A DNA stretch of 37,477 bases from Clostridia bacterium (GTDB lineage Bacteria > Bacillota > Clostridia > Oscillospirales > Acutalibacteraceae): assembly GCA_017397125.1 (NCBI GenBank), contig JAFQKB010000014.1, forward strand, positions 1 through 37,477, in the 5' to 3' direction. Position 1 is the stretch's first letter. Each line of letters begins with the position of its first letter. This document shows, one piece after another, positions 8,811 to 17,940 of the stretch. The notes beneath the pieces were generated by a model, which was not told the DNA's origin, searched no databases, and saw nothing but the letters and a program-made list of their open reading frames with translations. The translations under genes and the position numbers were made by a program.

Positions 8811-8819
8811 GCTATAATG
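8811..8819 (+). promoter_or_regulatory. Extended -10 promoter of transporter-galactosidase unit
   Basis: TGCTATAAT is an extended -10 element with no good -35 at the usual distance, as expected for an activator-dependent promoter. The predicted start (about 8826) leaves only a few bases before the first ATG (8830). Confidence 0.5.
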
Positions 8820-8829
8820 GTTTTGGTGA

Positions 8830-9696
8830 ATGTATATGAATTACGCACTTGTCCTCATGGCAACCGTTTTGCTGGCCGTTGATTTCGTGCTGCAAAACCA
8901 ATATCAGCGGGCCGAGGGGGCCGATCTGGTCTCCGGACTGACCTTTAATGCGCTCAACGGCTTGCTCACCGCCCTGGTTTTTTGGGCGTTGTCGGGCTTT
9001 TCGGTGCCCTTTTCGCCGTTTTCTCTGCTTTTGGCGCTGGGTATGTCCCTTTGCCTGACGGCATATAGCGTTCTGGGGTTCCGCATACTCAAGACCGGCA
9101 ATATGTCCACCTACACTCTGTTTTTAATGAGCGGCGGTATGCTGCTGCCCTATCTGTTTGGGGTGTTGTTTTTGGACGAGCCGCTGACGGTGTGGCGGAT
9201 CGTGGGCGTGGTGCTGATCTTGGCCGCCGTGCTGCTGACCAACCGAGCCCGGCTGGAGCGCAGCGTGACCTTTGTGCTGCTGTGTGTGGCGGTGTTCGTG
9301 CTGAATGGCTTTGTCAGCATCCTGTCCAAATGCCACCAGATCCATACGGTCTACGAGACGGTGGACAGTATGGCCTTTGTGATGTATTCCGGGCTTGGCA
9401 AGTTCTTTTTCAGCGCGGTTGCGCTGGCGTGCCGCCGGGGCGGACGCAAACCGGCGTTTGCCGCCAAGAGCACCCCCTGGCTGGTGCTGGGTTCGGCCCT
9501 GATCGGCGGCGTTTCGTATACGTTTCAGCTGATCGGAGCCAAGGCGCTGCCGGCCACTGTGTTGTATCCGCTGGTCACCGGCGGCTGCATCGTTTTCTCC
9601 GCCCTGGCGGAAAAGCTGTATTTCAAGGCGAAACTGTCGCCCTTTCAGTGGGCGAGTATCGCGTTGTGCTTTTTAGGGACCGTATTCTTTTTGTAG
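8830..9696 (+). CDS. DMT-superfamily (EamA-like) membrane transporter
   Basis: 288 residues with about ten hydrophobic segments in two similar halves, the architecture of drug/metabolite transporters. The first half ends with LLLTNRA after the typical LFLDEPLTVWRIVGVVLI segment (the conserved E-P before the last helix). The second half ends with the matching EKLYFKAKLSPFQWASIALCFLG segment. ATGs at 8830 and 8836 are both possible; neither has a clear ribosome site. The stop lies 12 bp before the GH36 start, and the GH36 ribosome site (9695-9700) overlaps this gene's end, so the two are co-transcribed. By context it may carry a galactoside or galactose, though the family also exports metabolites. 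Confidence 0.8.
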   Translation: MYMNYALVLMATVLLAVDFVLQNQYQRAEGADLVSGLTFNALNGLLTALVFWALSGFSVPFSPFSLLLALGMSLCLTAYSVLGFRILKTGNMSTYTLFLMSGGMLLPYLFGVLFLDEPLTVWRIVGVVLILAAVLLTNRARLERSVTFVLLCVAVFVLNGFVSILSKCHQIHTVYETVDSMAFVMYSGLGKFFFSAVALACRRGGRKPAFAAKSTPWLVLGSALIGGVSYTFQLIGAKALPATVLYPLVTGGCIVFSALAEKLYFKAKLSPFQWASIALCFLGTVFFL

Positions 9697-9708
9697 GAGG
9701 GATCTTTA

Positions 9709-11673
9709 GTGGATTTTCTGAAAAACAACCGGCGCTTTGATCTTCTGTACGGCGGCGTTCCCTTTGCGGAGCTTGCCTGCCGGGTGGAGCAGACCCAGAC
9801 CGACACCACCCTGACCACGGTGTACACCCTGGAGGACGGTCTGCGGATCACCAACGTGGCCGAAAAGCGCGGCGGCGCCTACGAGTGGGTCAACTGGTTT
9901 GAAAACACCTCCGACCACCCTTCGCAGATTCTGTCGGAGGTATACGATGCGTGCGTGGCGCTGCCGATGCCCCACGAGGATTGGACCCAGTGGCAGATAC
10001 CGTACCAGCCGGAATTTGAAGACGTCACCGCGGTCTACGCGCCCACCGGCTCCTCCTGGCGATACGACGAATTCTCCTGCACCGCAGATAGCAGCAACCG
10101 CGTATACGACGGCCAGATCTGGGTGGGCAAGACCAACACCTATTCCACGTCGGGCGGCCGCTCCAGCGAGCAGAACGCCCCGTTTTTCAACCTGCATAAG
10201 GATGGCAAGGGCTACGTGTTCGCCATCGGCTGGACCGGCCAATGGAATTGCAGCCTGCTGCGCAATACCGACGATATGCTGGTGAAGACCAAGATCGAGG
10301 ACACCCATTTCCGGCTGCTTTCCGGCGAGAAGATCCGCACCTCCTCCTTTGTGGTGATGCCCTACGAGGGGACGGTGGAGCAGGCCCAGAATCAATGGCG
10401 CCGGCTGGTCCGCGAGCAGTACTCTCTCATCGGACGCGAGGGGCGGGATGCCTGCGGGCCTCTGTGCGCCTGCGTCTGGGGCGGTATGAAGACCCAGGCG
10501 GTGCTGGAGCGGGTCAAGACCATCCAGGAGAACCGGCTGCCCATTGAATACGTATGGATGGACGCCGGCTGGTATGGCGCGGACACCCACCCCACCGCCG
10601 ACGATTTCGAGGGGGATTGGGGTCGGCATACCGGCGATTGGCAGGTCAGCCCCTATATTCACACCAACGGGCTGAAGGACGTGTCCGACGCGGTGCACCG
10701 GGCGGGGATGAAATTCCTGTTGTGGTTTGAGCCGGAGCGGGTCATCCGCGGCACGCCTCTGTCCCTGTCCCACCCGGAGTATTTCCTCTATCCCGAGAGC
10801 GAGGAGGACCCGAATCTGCTGCTGGATCTCGGCAACGAGGAGGCGTGGAATACCTGCTTCCACACCCTGGCGCAGCTGATTGGGGACATCGGCGTGGATT
10901 GTTATCGGCAGGACTTCAATATGGGGCCGCTGTCCTATTGGCGTCGAAAGGATACCGAGGACCGCCAGGGCATCTCCGAGATCAAGCATATTATGGGTAT
11001 GTACCGCCTGTGGGACGCTTTGCTGGAAAAGTTCCCCCACCTAATCATTGATAACTGCTCCTCCGGCGGCCACCGCATCGATATCGAGACGCTGCGGCGC
11101 AGCGTTCCGTTGTGGCGCAGCGACTATCAGTGCCTGGCTAACTATGCCTCCCGCGGGGCGCAGTGCCACCACCTGAGTTTTAATACCTGGATGCCTTTTT
11201 CCGGCACGGGTACCGGTCGGTTGTACGACACCTACCACGTGCGCAGCGCGTACAGTCCCGCGCTCACCATCCACTATACCCTCAGCGAGCGGGAGACCTT
11301 TGGAGACGACCCTGATAAGATGGCGTGGCTCCGGCAACGGCTGGATGAGTATATCCGGGTGCGCCCCTATTTGAGCGAGGATTTTTATCCTCTCACCCAG
11401 ATGAGCGACCGGCTGGACGTGTGGAGTGCGGCGCAGTTTGACCGTCCGGCCCAGGGGGACGGCATCCTCCAGATCTTCCGCCGGGAAAGATCGCCGTATG
11501 AGACGGCGTGCTTTACCCTGCGCAACGTGGATCCGGGCTGCGACTACGTTTTCACCGACGCGGACACCGGGGATGAGTTTACGGTCAGCGGAGCGGAGCT
11601 GGCGGCCCGGGGCCTGTGCATCGACGGGCTGGAAAAGCGCTCTTCTAAGATCTATTTCTATCAAAAACGATGA
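9709..11673 (+). CDS. Alpha-galactosidase, glycoside hydrolase family 36
   Basis: 654 residues with no signal peptide, so cytoplasmic. Hydrolyses terminal alpha-galactose from melibiose/raffinose-type sugars (family knowledge). The N-terminal beta domain is followed by a TIM barrel with GH36 signatures: WMDAGWYG (~residue 282), LLWFEPERV (~340), YRQDFN with the likely nucleophile Asp402, DNCSSGGHRID (~447) and WRSDYQ with the likely acid/base Asp472. A small C-terminal beta domain closes the protein. The start is GTG, 8 bases after AGGAGG. It is somewhat shorter than the ~720-740 residues common in the family. Second gene of the unit with the DMT transporter, divergent from an AraC regulator. 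Confidence 0.9.
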   Translation: MDFLKNNRRFDLLYGGVPFAELACRVEQTQTDTTLTTVYTLEDGLRITNVAEKRGGAYEWVNWFENTSDHPSQILSEVYDACVALPMPHEDWTQWQIPYQPEFEDVTAVYAPTGSSWRYDEFSCTADSSNRVYDGQIWVGKTNTYSTSGGRSSEQNAPFFNLHKDGKGYVFAIGWTGQWNCSLLRNTDDMLVKTKIEDTHFRLLSGEKIRTSSFVVMPYEGTVEQAQNQWRRLVREQYSLIGREGRDACGPLCACVWGGMKTQAVLERVKTIQENRLPIEYVWMDAGWYGADTHPTADDFEGDWGRHTGDWQVSPYIHTNGLKDVSDAVHRAGMKFLLWFEPERVIRGTPLSLSHPEYFLYPESEEDPNLLLDLGNEEAWNTCFHTLAQLIGDIGVDCYRQDFNMGPLSYWRRKDTEDRQGISEIKHIMGMYRLWDALLEKFPHLIIDNCSSGGHRIDIETLRRSVPLWRSDYQCLANYASRGAQCHHLSFNTWMPFSGTGTGRLYDTYHVRSAYSPALTIHYTLSERETFGDDPDKMAWLRQRLDEYIRVRPYLSEDFYPLTQMSDRLDVWSAAQFDRPAQGDGILQIFRRERSPYETACFTLRNVDPGCDYVFTDADTGDEFTVSGAELAARGLCIDGLEKRSSKIYFYQKR

Positions 11674-11680
11674 TGAAACA

Positions 11681-11710
11681 AAAAGCGAGGTGGGTTTCCA
11701 CCTCGCTTTT
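11681..11710. terminator. Bidirectional terminator between alpha-galactosidase and xylA
   Basis: A 13-bp stem (11681-11693 with 11698-11710, loop GTTT) with A4 on one side and T4 on the other serves both converging genes. Confidence 0.85.
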
Positions 11711-11728
11711 GTTATGTAAGAACGGTAT

Positions 11729-13045
11729 TTATCGGAACATTATCTCGCCCATGATGCTCTGCAGGTATTCCTGCCGGCCGCTGGCGGGAAGGGCGGGGGC
11801 GCCCATCTCGTCGGCGATCTGCGCCAGCTGCTCCAGCGTGGCCTCCCCCCGGCGGATCTGCTGACCCAAGTGGGACTCGAAAGAGGCGTACCGCTCCCGG
11901 ACAAAGGCGTCGATGCGGCCGTCCTCGAGGATCTCCGCCGCCTTGATAAGACCCAGCGCAAAGGTGTCCATACCCAGAATGTAGGCATAGGCCATATCCT
12001 CCGCCGTATAGCTGGGGCGGCGGTTCTTGGCGTCAAAGTTGAAGCCGCCGGTGAGGCCGCCCGCCTTTAACACCTCATACATACACAGGGTGGTCTCGTA
12101 CACGTTGGCGGGGAACTCGTCGGTATCCCAGCCCAGCAGCAGGTCGCCCTGGTTGGCGTCGATGGAGCCCAGCATCCCGTTGATGGCGGACACCCGCAGC
12201 TCATGTTGAAAGGTGTGGCCCGCCAGGGTGGCGTGGTTGGCCTCGATGTTCATTTTGAAATCCTTGTCCAGTCCGTACTGCCGCAAAAATCCGATGGCGG
12301 TGGCGGCGTCAAAGTCGTACTGGTGCTTCATAGGCTCCTTGGGCTTGGGCTCGATGTAGAAGTCGCCGGTAAAGCCGATGGAGCGGCCGTAGTCCACCGC
12401 CATCTTCATCAGGGCGGCGATATTCTCCTGCTCAAATTTCATATCGGTATTCAGCAGGGTCTCGTAGCCCTCTCTGCCGCCCCAGAAGACGTAGCCCTTG
12501 CCCCCCAGCTTGACGGTCAGGTCAAGCGCCTTTTTGATCTGCGCGGCGGCAAAGCAATACACGTCCACCGAGTTGGTGCTGCCTGCGCCGTTCATATAGC
12601 GGGGGTTGGAGAATAGATTGGCGGTGCCCCACAGACATTTGATGCCGGTGGCCGCCATCTTCTCCAGCATATAATCGGTGATCTGGTCCAGGCGGCGGTT
12701 GGTTTCTTTAATGTCGTCGGCCTCCGGCACCAGATCCACGTCGTGGAAGCAGAAATAGTCTATGCCCAGCTTTTGCATAAACTCAAAGCCGGCGTCCACC
12801 TTGGCCTTGGCGTGCTCCATAGTGCCCTTTTCGGCGCCGAAGGATTTGTCGGCGGTGTCTCTGCCGAACATATCGGTGCCGGCGGCGCACAGATTGTGCC
12901 ACCAGGCCATGGCAAAGGGCAGGTGCTCCTGCATGGTCTTACCCAGGATCACCCGGTGGGCATCGTAGTATTTGAAGGAAAGGGGATTTTTGCTGTCCTT
13001 GCCCTCGTACCGGATCTGCGGGATGTTGGGAAACAGTTCTTTCAT
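11729..13045 (-). CDS. xylA: Xylose isomerase
   Basis: 438 residues, the usual length for class II enzymes. Converts D-xylose to D-xylulose in the cytoplasm using two divalent metals. Active-site landmarks are present: FHDVD with His101 and Asp104, the FWGGREGYE segment, EPKPKEP, the [10 protein letters not shown] metal region, and DANQGD near the end of the barrel. The ATG at 13045 is preferred over an in-frame GTG three codons upstream because it has GAGGTG at a good distance. It lies 10 bp after xylB and is the second gene of the pair. No xylose transporter or XylR gene is next to it. Confidence 0.95.
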   Translation of the reverse strand: MKELFPNIPQIRYEGKDSKNPLSFKYYDAHRVILGKTMQEHLPFAMAWWHNLCAAGTDMFGRDTADKSFGAEKGTMEHAKAKVDAGFEFMQKLGIDYFCFHDVDLVPEADDIKETNRRLDQITDYMLEKMAATGIKCLWGTANLFSNPRYMNGAGSTNSVDVYCFAAAQIKKALDLTVKLGGKGYVFWGGREGYETLLNTDMKFEQENIAALMKMAVDYGRSIGFTGDFYIEPKPKEPMKHQYDFDAATAIGFLRQYGLDKDFKMNIEANHATLAGHTFQHELRVSAINGMLGSIDANQGDLLLGWDTDEFPANVYETTLCMYEVLKAGGLTGGFNFDAKNRRPSYTAEDMAYAYILGMDTFALGLIKAAEILEDGRIDAFVRERYASFESHLGQQIRRGEATLEQLAQIADEMGAPALPASGRQEYLQSIMGEIMFR

Positions 13046-13055
13046 TGTATGCACC

Positions 13056-14534
13056 TCATTTCAGTGTTTTGAACAGATCTTTCAGCGTGGGATAGATCTC
13101 TTTGTATTTGCGGTATTGCTCCTCATACCGGGCCGCGATGACCGGGTCGGGGGTTATAGTTTTTTGGGGCTTTACAAACGCGTTGGCACACGCCTTCACA
13201 TCGGCATACGCGCCGCAGCCAACCAGCGCCAGCATGGCGGCCCCGTAGCCGGGACCCTGCTCGGTCTGCAACAGGGTGATATCCACATTCAGCACGTTGC
13301 AGAGGATCTTTTGCCACAGCTCTGACTTTGCGCCGCCGCCGCAGAGGGTGCTGCCGGCGATGGATAGGCCCTGCCGGCGGGCGATCTCCACGTTGTCCCG
13401 GATGGCAAAGGCCACCCCCTCCAGCACCGCCAGCAGCATATCCTGCCGTCGGGTATCCATCCGCAGGCCAATAAAGGTGCCCCGGGCGTCGGTGTCGTTG
13501 ATGGGGCTGCGCTCCCCCATCAAATAGGGGAGGAAGAATACGTGGTTGCGCCCCAGGTGGTCGTCGGTGAGACCCGCCTGCTCGGCTGCATAGTCGTGGG
13601 TGCCGAGGATATCCTCGCAGAACCATTTGTTGCAGGAGGCCGCCGACAGGATGCAGGCCATCAGGTGATAGTCGCCGCCGGCGTGGCAGAAGGCGTGCAG
13701 GGCGTTGGCGGGGTCCACCGCAAACCGGTCCGAGGAGATGAACACGGTGCCGGAGGTGCCCAAGGAGATGTTGCACCGGCCGTCCTCTACGGTGCCGGTG
13801 CCGATGGCCGCCGCCGCGTTGTCTCCGGCTCCGGCCACCACCCTTGTGCCGCTGTCCAGGCCCAGCTCGGACGCAACCTCCGGCAGCAAAGCCCCCACCG
13901 CCGCATAGCTTTCAAAAAGAGCGGGCATTTGCTCCTTTTGGATGCCGCAAATGCCGAGCATCTCATCCGACCAGCGTTTGTTTTTCACGTCCAGCAGCAG
14001 CATCCCCGAGGCGTCGGAATAATCGGTGGCGTGCACGCCGGTGAGCCTATAGTTTATGTAGTCCTTGGGGAGCATAATTTTACGGATCTTCGCAAAATTC
14101 TCCGGCTCGTTGTTTTGCAGCCACAGGATCTTCGGCGCCGTAAACCCGGCAAAGGCGATATTGGCGGTAAGCCGCGACAGAGTCTCCTTACCGATGACTT
14201 CGTTGAGATATTTCGTTTCTTTATCCGTTCTACCGTCGTTCCAGAGGATGGCGGGGCGGATGACGTTGTCCTTTTCATCCAGCACCACCAGCCCGTGCAT
14301 CTGCCCGCCGACCCCGATGCCCCGGACGTGCGAGGCATCCACGTCTTGCGTGAGCTCCCGGACCCCGGACACAAAGGCGGCCCACCAGTCCTCGGGGGCC
14401 TGCTCGCTCCATCCGGGATGGGGGTACTGAACGGGATACGACCGGGATACCGTTTTCACGATTTCGCCGCGGCCGTCCACCAACAACAGCTTTAAGGCCG
14501 ATGTGCCCAGATCGGCACCGATACAATAGTTCAT
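13056..14534 (-). CDS. xylB: Xylulokinase (FGGY family)
   Basis: 492 residues. Phosphorylates D-xylulose to xylulose 5-phosphate for the pentose phosphate pathway. FGGY-kinase marks: an N-terminal phosphate loop [24 protein letters not shown] (the QMHG motif is typical of xylulokinases), ILWNDGRT, the central [22 protein letters not shown], and SLGTSGTVF. The start at 14534 is supported by AGGAGG five bases upstream. A longer open frame upstream is only readthrough into the control region. First gene of xylB-xylA. Confidence 0.93.
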   Translation of the reverse strand: MNYCIGADLGTSALKLLLVDGRGEIVKTVSRSYPVQYPHPGWSEQAPEDWWAAFVSGVRELTQDVDASHVRGIGVGGQMHGLVVLDEKDNVIRPAILWNDGRTDKETKYLNEVIGKETLSRLTANIAFAGFTAPKILWLQNNEPENFAKIRKIMLPKDYINYRLTGVHATDYSDASGMLLLDVKNKRWSDEMLGICGIQKEQMPALFESYAAVGALLPEVASELGLDSGTRVVAGAGDNAAAAIGTGTVEDGRCNISLGTSGTVFISSDRFAVDPANALHAFCHAGGDYHLMACILSAASCNKWFCEDILGTHDYAAEQAGLTDDHLGRNHVFFLPYLMGERSPINDTDARGTFIGLRMDTRRQDMLLAVLEGVAFAIRDNVEIARRQGLSIAGSTLCGGGAKSELWQKILCNVLNVDITLLQTEQGPGYGAAMLALVGCGAYADVKACANAFVKPQKTITPDPVIAARYEEQYRKYKEIYPTLKDLFKTLK

Positions 14535-14559
14535 ACGGTCCTCCTTGCCCTTTTTTATC

Positions 14560-14630
14560 AGTATAACGCAAAAAAGTTCACTTTTCTCGCAATAAAAAGT
14601 ACGATATATAGACAAAAATGGACTTTTGTC
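14560..14630 (-). promoter_or_regulatory. xylB-xylA control region with two inverted repeats
   Basis: A minus-strand TATACT (14560-14565) lacks a good -35. A perfect 14-bp inverted repeat AAAAGT-TC-ACTTTT (14572-14585) covers the -35 area. A second one, GACAAAA-6-TTTTGTC, lies at 14611-14630. These are candidate regulator sites for xylose control; the regulator is not in the window. Confidence 0.45.
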
Positions 14631-14660
14631 CGGCGCGCCTGGCGGCCACAGACAAGAAAA

Positions 14661-14712
14661 CCACAAAAAGTGGAGCGGCTCTCCCTCCGCTTCGCCACTT
14701 TACTTTTTGTGG
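14661..14712. repeat. Long inverted repeat between xylB and the next gene
   Basis: An 11-bp perfect inverted repeat, CCACAAAAAGT (14661-14671) with ACTTTTTGTGG (14702-14712), encloses a GC-rich partly pairing centre. It overlaps the -35 region of the rightward gene. It could be an operator or a terminator-like structure insulating the divergent units. Confidence 0.5.
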
Positions 14713-14728
14713 CCGGGTGTGCTATAAT
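14699..14728 (+). promoter_or_regulatory. Promoter of the 14.75-16.2 kb gene pair
   Basis: TTTACT (14699-14704), 18-bp spacer, TATAAT (14723-14728), 21 bp before the start codon. Confidence 0.5.
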
Positions 14729-14749
14729 GAAATCAAAGGCGGTGAGAGC

Positions 14750-15445
14750 ATGAAGATTTCCCTTGTGCTGAAAGAGAGCATCTACGATTGCCAGGTGGAA
14801 ATAACCGATTCGCAAGGGACTCGGTACTATTATCTTCCTGCATTGGCAGAGAGCGAAACCGTCCATCCCTTTGTTTGGGCAGAGGTGTACGACAGCGAGT
14901 TTGACATGACGCTTACTCCTATAGTGCCGGATACGAGCTCGATGATGGATGAGATCGAGTCCAACACCTGGAAAGAAAAGTTCGCAAAAAAAGTCGTAGG
15001 TGCTTTGCTTTCTTCTCTGGAAAAAGTACCGATGCGCGTCGCCTGCCGGTATCACGTGGACCAAATTGAAGAGGGAGACAGACTGGTCGTCGCCTTGCAG
15101 GGTTACTTTTTCGGTACGTTTGACCGGTATGATCTGCTGGATTTGTTTCCGGTGATGTATATGTTCTTCGAGGTGTTTCGGGTGGACAAACAATTTGCCC
15201 TCACCACTGCATTTGCGACCAATCGCAAGGAAGTTCTAAAGGCAGCAAGAGCGCTCACCTTCGCCGGCGTATGGGGAATTGACTGGTTATTTACACTCCT
15301 TCTTGCCTATCCCTTCCAGCTTGGCAGAGTGAAGCACCTGACCCGAAATAAAAAGATAGCCAAGACCTTGATCGAATTCAACCGTTTAAGCGATGCTGAG
15401 CGGCAACGCTTCCTTGAAAAACAGGAAGAAATAATGAACAGATAA
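14750..15445 (+). CDS. Hypothetical protein
   Basis: 231 residues, not recognised. The N-terminal ~75 residues look like a beta-rich domain with many aromatic and acidic residues. Residues ~115-145 hold a hydrophobic aromatic stretch (FFGTFDRYDLLDLFPVMYMF), and another hydrophobic stretch around WGIDWLFTLLLAYPFQLG may be a membrane or buried helix. The C-terminus is a charged helix. The ATG follows GGCGGTGAG. The 14-bp gap to the next gene marks an operon. The pair is AT-richer than its neighbours and sits as an island between xylB and gltX, which suggests acquired accessory DNA. Confidence 0.65.
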   Translation: MKISLVLKESIYDCQVEITDSQGTRYYYLPALAESETVHPFVWAEVYDSEFDMTLTPIVPDTSSMMDEIESNTWKEKFAKKVVGALLSSLEKVPMRVACRYHVDQIEEGDRLVVALQGYFFGTFDRYDLLDLFPVMYMFFEVFRVDKQFALTTAFATNRKEVLKAARALTFAGVWGIDWLFTLLLAYPFQLGRVKHLTRNKKIAKTLIEFNRLSDAERQRFLEKQEEIMNR

Positions 15446-15459
15446 AGGCAGGTGATCGT

Positions 15460-16209
15460 ATGCACTACATCTTTAACGGAACGCTTGACGAATTGAAAGA
15501 AACCATTTCCATCAAAGCAAAAGAACACAACAAGGACATTCTTATTAACCACAACGAACCGAACACATTGGAGATCGGGTTTCAGCGCTTAGGCCACAGT
15601 GGCGGCAGATTTTTCATTGCCAATGTTACAGAAGAGTCTGCGAAGGTTATATTAGACGGCGAGATTAAAGATGTATTCCCCAATCAAAAGAAAAGCAAAG
15701 CCGGGCGCAGTTGGAAAGGATTCACAGACTATCTTTTGGCGTATGTTTTCCTTGAGGTTTTGCTCATCATTCCGTGGTCGTTTATAAAAGATGTCAAAAG
15801 CATTTGGATCCCCCTGATTTTGCCTATTATTTATTTAATCATACGCCATTTTTTGAACAAAAAATACGATGACAAATTGGACAAAGAGTTTGAAGAGTTT
15901 ATGTCCTTCTGCACAGCCTATACATCAGACGAACAGAATTGGTATGACCCATACAAAAAAATAGATCTTGCCTGCGGAACTTTGCAAAGCATCTGCGACG
16001 ACGATGAAGATATGTTGCTTATTACCTACGAAGATGGTATGCAAATCGATGTAGGGTATATGGAAGAGGAAAAAACGTATTCTATTACCGTTGTGGCGGA
16101 CGACACAATGGACGCTTGGAACAATCCGTTGGGGGTATTCACAACGAAAGATAAATCCAAACTGGCTTGTGAATTGCAAAAGGCAATCTATAGATTCCGA
16201 AACGTATAA
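15460..16209 (+). CDS. Hypothetical membrane protein
   Basis: 249 residues, not recognised. The N-terminal ~85 residues are soluble; two membrane helices with a short hairpin follow (about 90-128, ending PLILPIIYLIIRHF). An acidic C-terminal domain (~130-249) contains DEDMLLITYEDG and a last helix KLACELQKAIYRF. The ribosome site GGCAGGTGATC is close to the full anti-Shine-Dalgarno complement. Second gene of an AT-rich pair; the soluble-membrane-soluble layout and the pairing resemble accessory immunity or stress proteins, but this is only an impression. Confidence 0.65.
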   Translation: MHYIFNGTLDELKETISIKAKEHNKDILINHNEPNTLEIGFQRLGHSGGRFFIANVTEESAKVILDGEIKDVFPNQKKSKAGRSWKGFTDYLLAYVFLEVLLIIPWSFIKDVKSIWIPLILPIIYLIIRHFLNKKYDDKLDKEFEEFMSFCTAYTSDEQNWYDPYKKIDLACGTLQSICDDDEDMLLITYEDGMQIDVGYMEEEKTYSITVVADDTMDAWNNPLGVFTTKDKSKLACELQKAIYRFRNV

Positions 16210-16213
16210 CCAT

Positions 16214-16245
16214 AAAAGCGGAGTGGACGTGTCCACTCCGCTTTT
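16214..16245. terminator. Bidirectional terminator
   Basis: A 14-bp stem (16214-16227 with 16232-16245) with A4/T4 flanks lies between two converging genes (hypothetical membrane protein and gltX). Confidence 0.85.
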
Positions 16246-16248
16246 GCG

Positions 16249-17706
16249 TTAGCGATTCAGTTCTTCCAGAGCCAGGTCGATGCGGCCCAGGGCCTCCTCC
16301 TTGCCCAGCACCTCCATCACCTCGGTGGCGCCGCCGGGGGTGACCCCCTGCCGGGCCACGGCGATGCGCACCGCCCACATGATGGCGCCCGCCTTGCGCT
16401 CGGTGGCGGCGGCGTACTCCTTGAGCAGCTCGAACAGGGCGGTGTTTTCCCACACTGCGCAGTCCGCCAGCAGCGGCCGCACGTCCTCCAGGATGGTCCG
16501 GCACAGCTCCGGGGTGGTCTTGTTCTTTTTGTTGGTATACAGCTCGGTGTCCAGGGGCAGCCGCTCCCGGGCGAACCGGCTCATCTCCACCACCTCGTCC
16601 AGGGTGGCCACACGGCTCTGCAGCAGGCCGATGAGCTTATCCAGGTCCACGTGGGCGGGGGTGCAGTCCTGCAGCCGCTGCCGGGCGGCGGCGGCGAACC
16701 GGGCCGGATCCATCTGCTTGATGTATTCCGAGTTGAACCACTTGAGCTTTTCGTAGTCAAAGACCGAGGGGGACTTGCTGATGGCGTCGATGGAGAAGCA
16801 CTCCCGCAGCTCGTCCAGGGTAAACATCTCCCGGTTGGTGTCCTTGGGGCACCAGCCCAGCAGGGCGATGTAGTTGACGATGGCCTCCGGCAGATAGCCG
16901 CTGTTGACCAGGTCCTGGAAGCTGACGGCGCCGTGGCGCTTGGACAGCTTGGATATCTTGCCGTCGTCCGACCGGCCCATCAGCAGGGGCAGGTGGACGT
17001 AGTGGGGCCGCTGCCAGCCAAAGGCGTCGTACAGCAGCACGTATTTGGGGGTGGAGGTCAGGTATTCGCTGCCCCGCACCACGTGGGTGACCTGCATCAG
17101 ATAGTCGTCCACCACGTGGGCGAAGTTATAGGTGGGGAACCCGTCGCTCTTGAGCAGGATCTGGTCCTGCATCTCGGCATTATCCATAGTGATCTCACCG
17201 AACACCTCGTCGTAATAGGTGGTGGTGCCGGACAGAGGCATCTTCTGCCGGATGACGTAGGGCTCGCCCCGGTCCAGGTGCTGCTGCACCTCCTCGGGGG
17301 TCAGGTCGCGGCAGTGGCGGTCGTAGCCGCCGATGCCGTTCTCGTCGTGCATCTCCTGCAGCCGCTCCTGGGTGCAGAAGCAATAGTAGGCATATCCCTT
17401 GGCCACCAGCTGGTCGGCGTATTGGCGGTAGATGTCCTTGCGCTCGCTCTGGACGTAGGGGCCGTTGGGGCCGCCCACGATGGGGCCTTCGTCGTAGGAC
17501 AGGCCGGTCATCCTGAGGGTGTCCAGGATCACGTCCACCGCGCCCTCCACCAGACGGACCTGGTCGGTGTCCTCGATGCGGACGATGAACCGGCCGCCCG
17601 TGGTCTTGGCCAGCAGGTGGGCGTACAGGGCGGTGCGCAGGTTGCCGATGTGCATATAGCCGGTGGGGGAGGGGGCAAAACGGGTGCAGATAGGACCGTG
17701 ACTCAT
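16249..17706 (-). CDS. gltX: Glutamate-tRNA ligase
   Basis: 485 residues, normal for the family. Charges tRNA-Glu (and in many Clostridia also tRNA-Gln, for later amidation) with glutamate. Class I signatures: FAPSPTGYMHIGN near residue 10 (the HIGH-type motif) and KLSKRHG about half-way (the KMSKS-type motif), followed by the helical anticodon-binding domain. The ATG at 17706 follows GGAGGT by seven bases; the longer upstream frame runs into the promoter. Divergent from citrate synthase. Confidence 0.95.
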   Translation of the reverse strand: MSHGPICTRFAPSPTGYMHIGNLRTALYAHLLAKTTGGRFIVRIEDTDQVRLVEGAVDVILDTLRMTGLSYDEGPIVGGPNGPYVQSERKDIYRQYADQLVAKGYAYYCFCTQERLQEMHDENGIGGYDRHCRDLTPEEVQQHLDRGEPYVIRQKMPLSGTTTYYDEVFGEITMDNAEMQDQILLKSDGFPTYNFAHVVDDYLMQVTHVVRGSEYLTSTPKYVLLYDAFGWQRPHYVHLPLLMGRSDDGKISKLSKRHGAVSFQDLVNSGYLPEAIVNYIALLGWCPKDTNREMFTLDELRECFSIDAISKSPSVFDYEKLKWFNSEYIKQMDPARFAAAARQRLQDCTPAHVDLDKLIGLLQSRVATLDEVVEMSRFARERLPLDTELYTNKKNKTTPELCRTILEDVRPLLADCAVWENTALFELLKEYAAATERKAGAIMWAVRIAVARQGVTPGGATEVMEVLGKEEALGRIDLALEELNR

Positions 17707-17769
17707 AGGGATTACCTCCAGGATGGTTATTGGTGATGGGAGAGGGCAGACCTCTCGAATATACAAACT

Positions 17770-17798
17770 ATTATACCATCCTTACCGGGCAAAGTCAA
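17770..17798 (-). promoter_or_regulatory. gltX promoter
   Basis: Minus-strand TTGACT (17793-17798), exact 17-bp spacer, perfect TATAAT (17770-17775). Confidence 0.85.
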
Positions 17799-17861
17799 GC
17801 CGCAGCAAGGGGGCCACCGCCGGCGAAATCATTTCTGCTTATGAACATTTTGTCGAACGTC

Positions 17862-17890
17862 TTGCCTTTTTCTAAAAGGTGTGCTATACT
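17862..17890 (+). promoter_or_regulatory. Citrate synthase promoter
   Basis: TTGCCT (17862-17867), 17-bp spacer, TATACT (17885-17890), 50 bp before the start codon. Confidence 0.75.
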
Positions 17891-17940
17891 ATCGCCATAC
17901 TGGATAACGATACCCTTTTACACGAGAAACGAGGTACCCT

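Noticed and set aside
13056-14666. Longer xylB start at 14666
   Set aside because: The added residues cover the promoter and palindromes; the AGGAGG-linked ATG at 14534 begins at the kinase phosphate loop.
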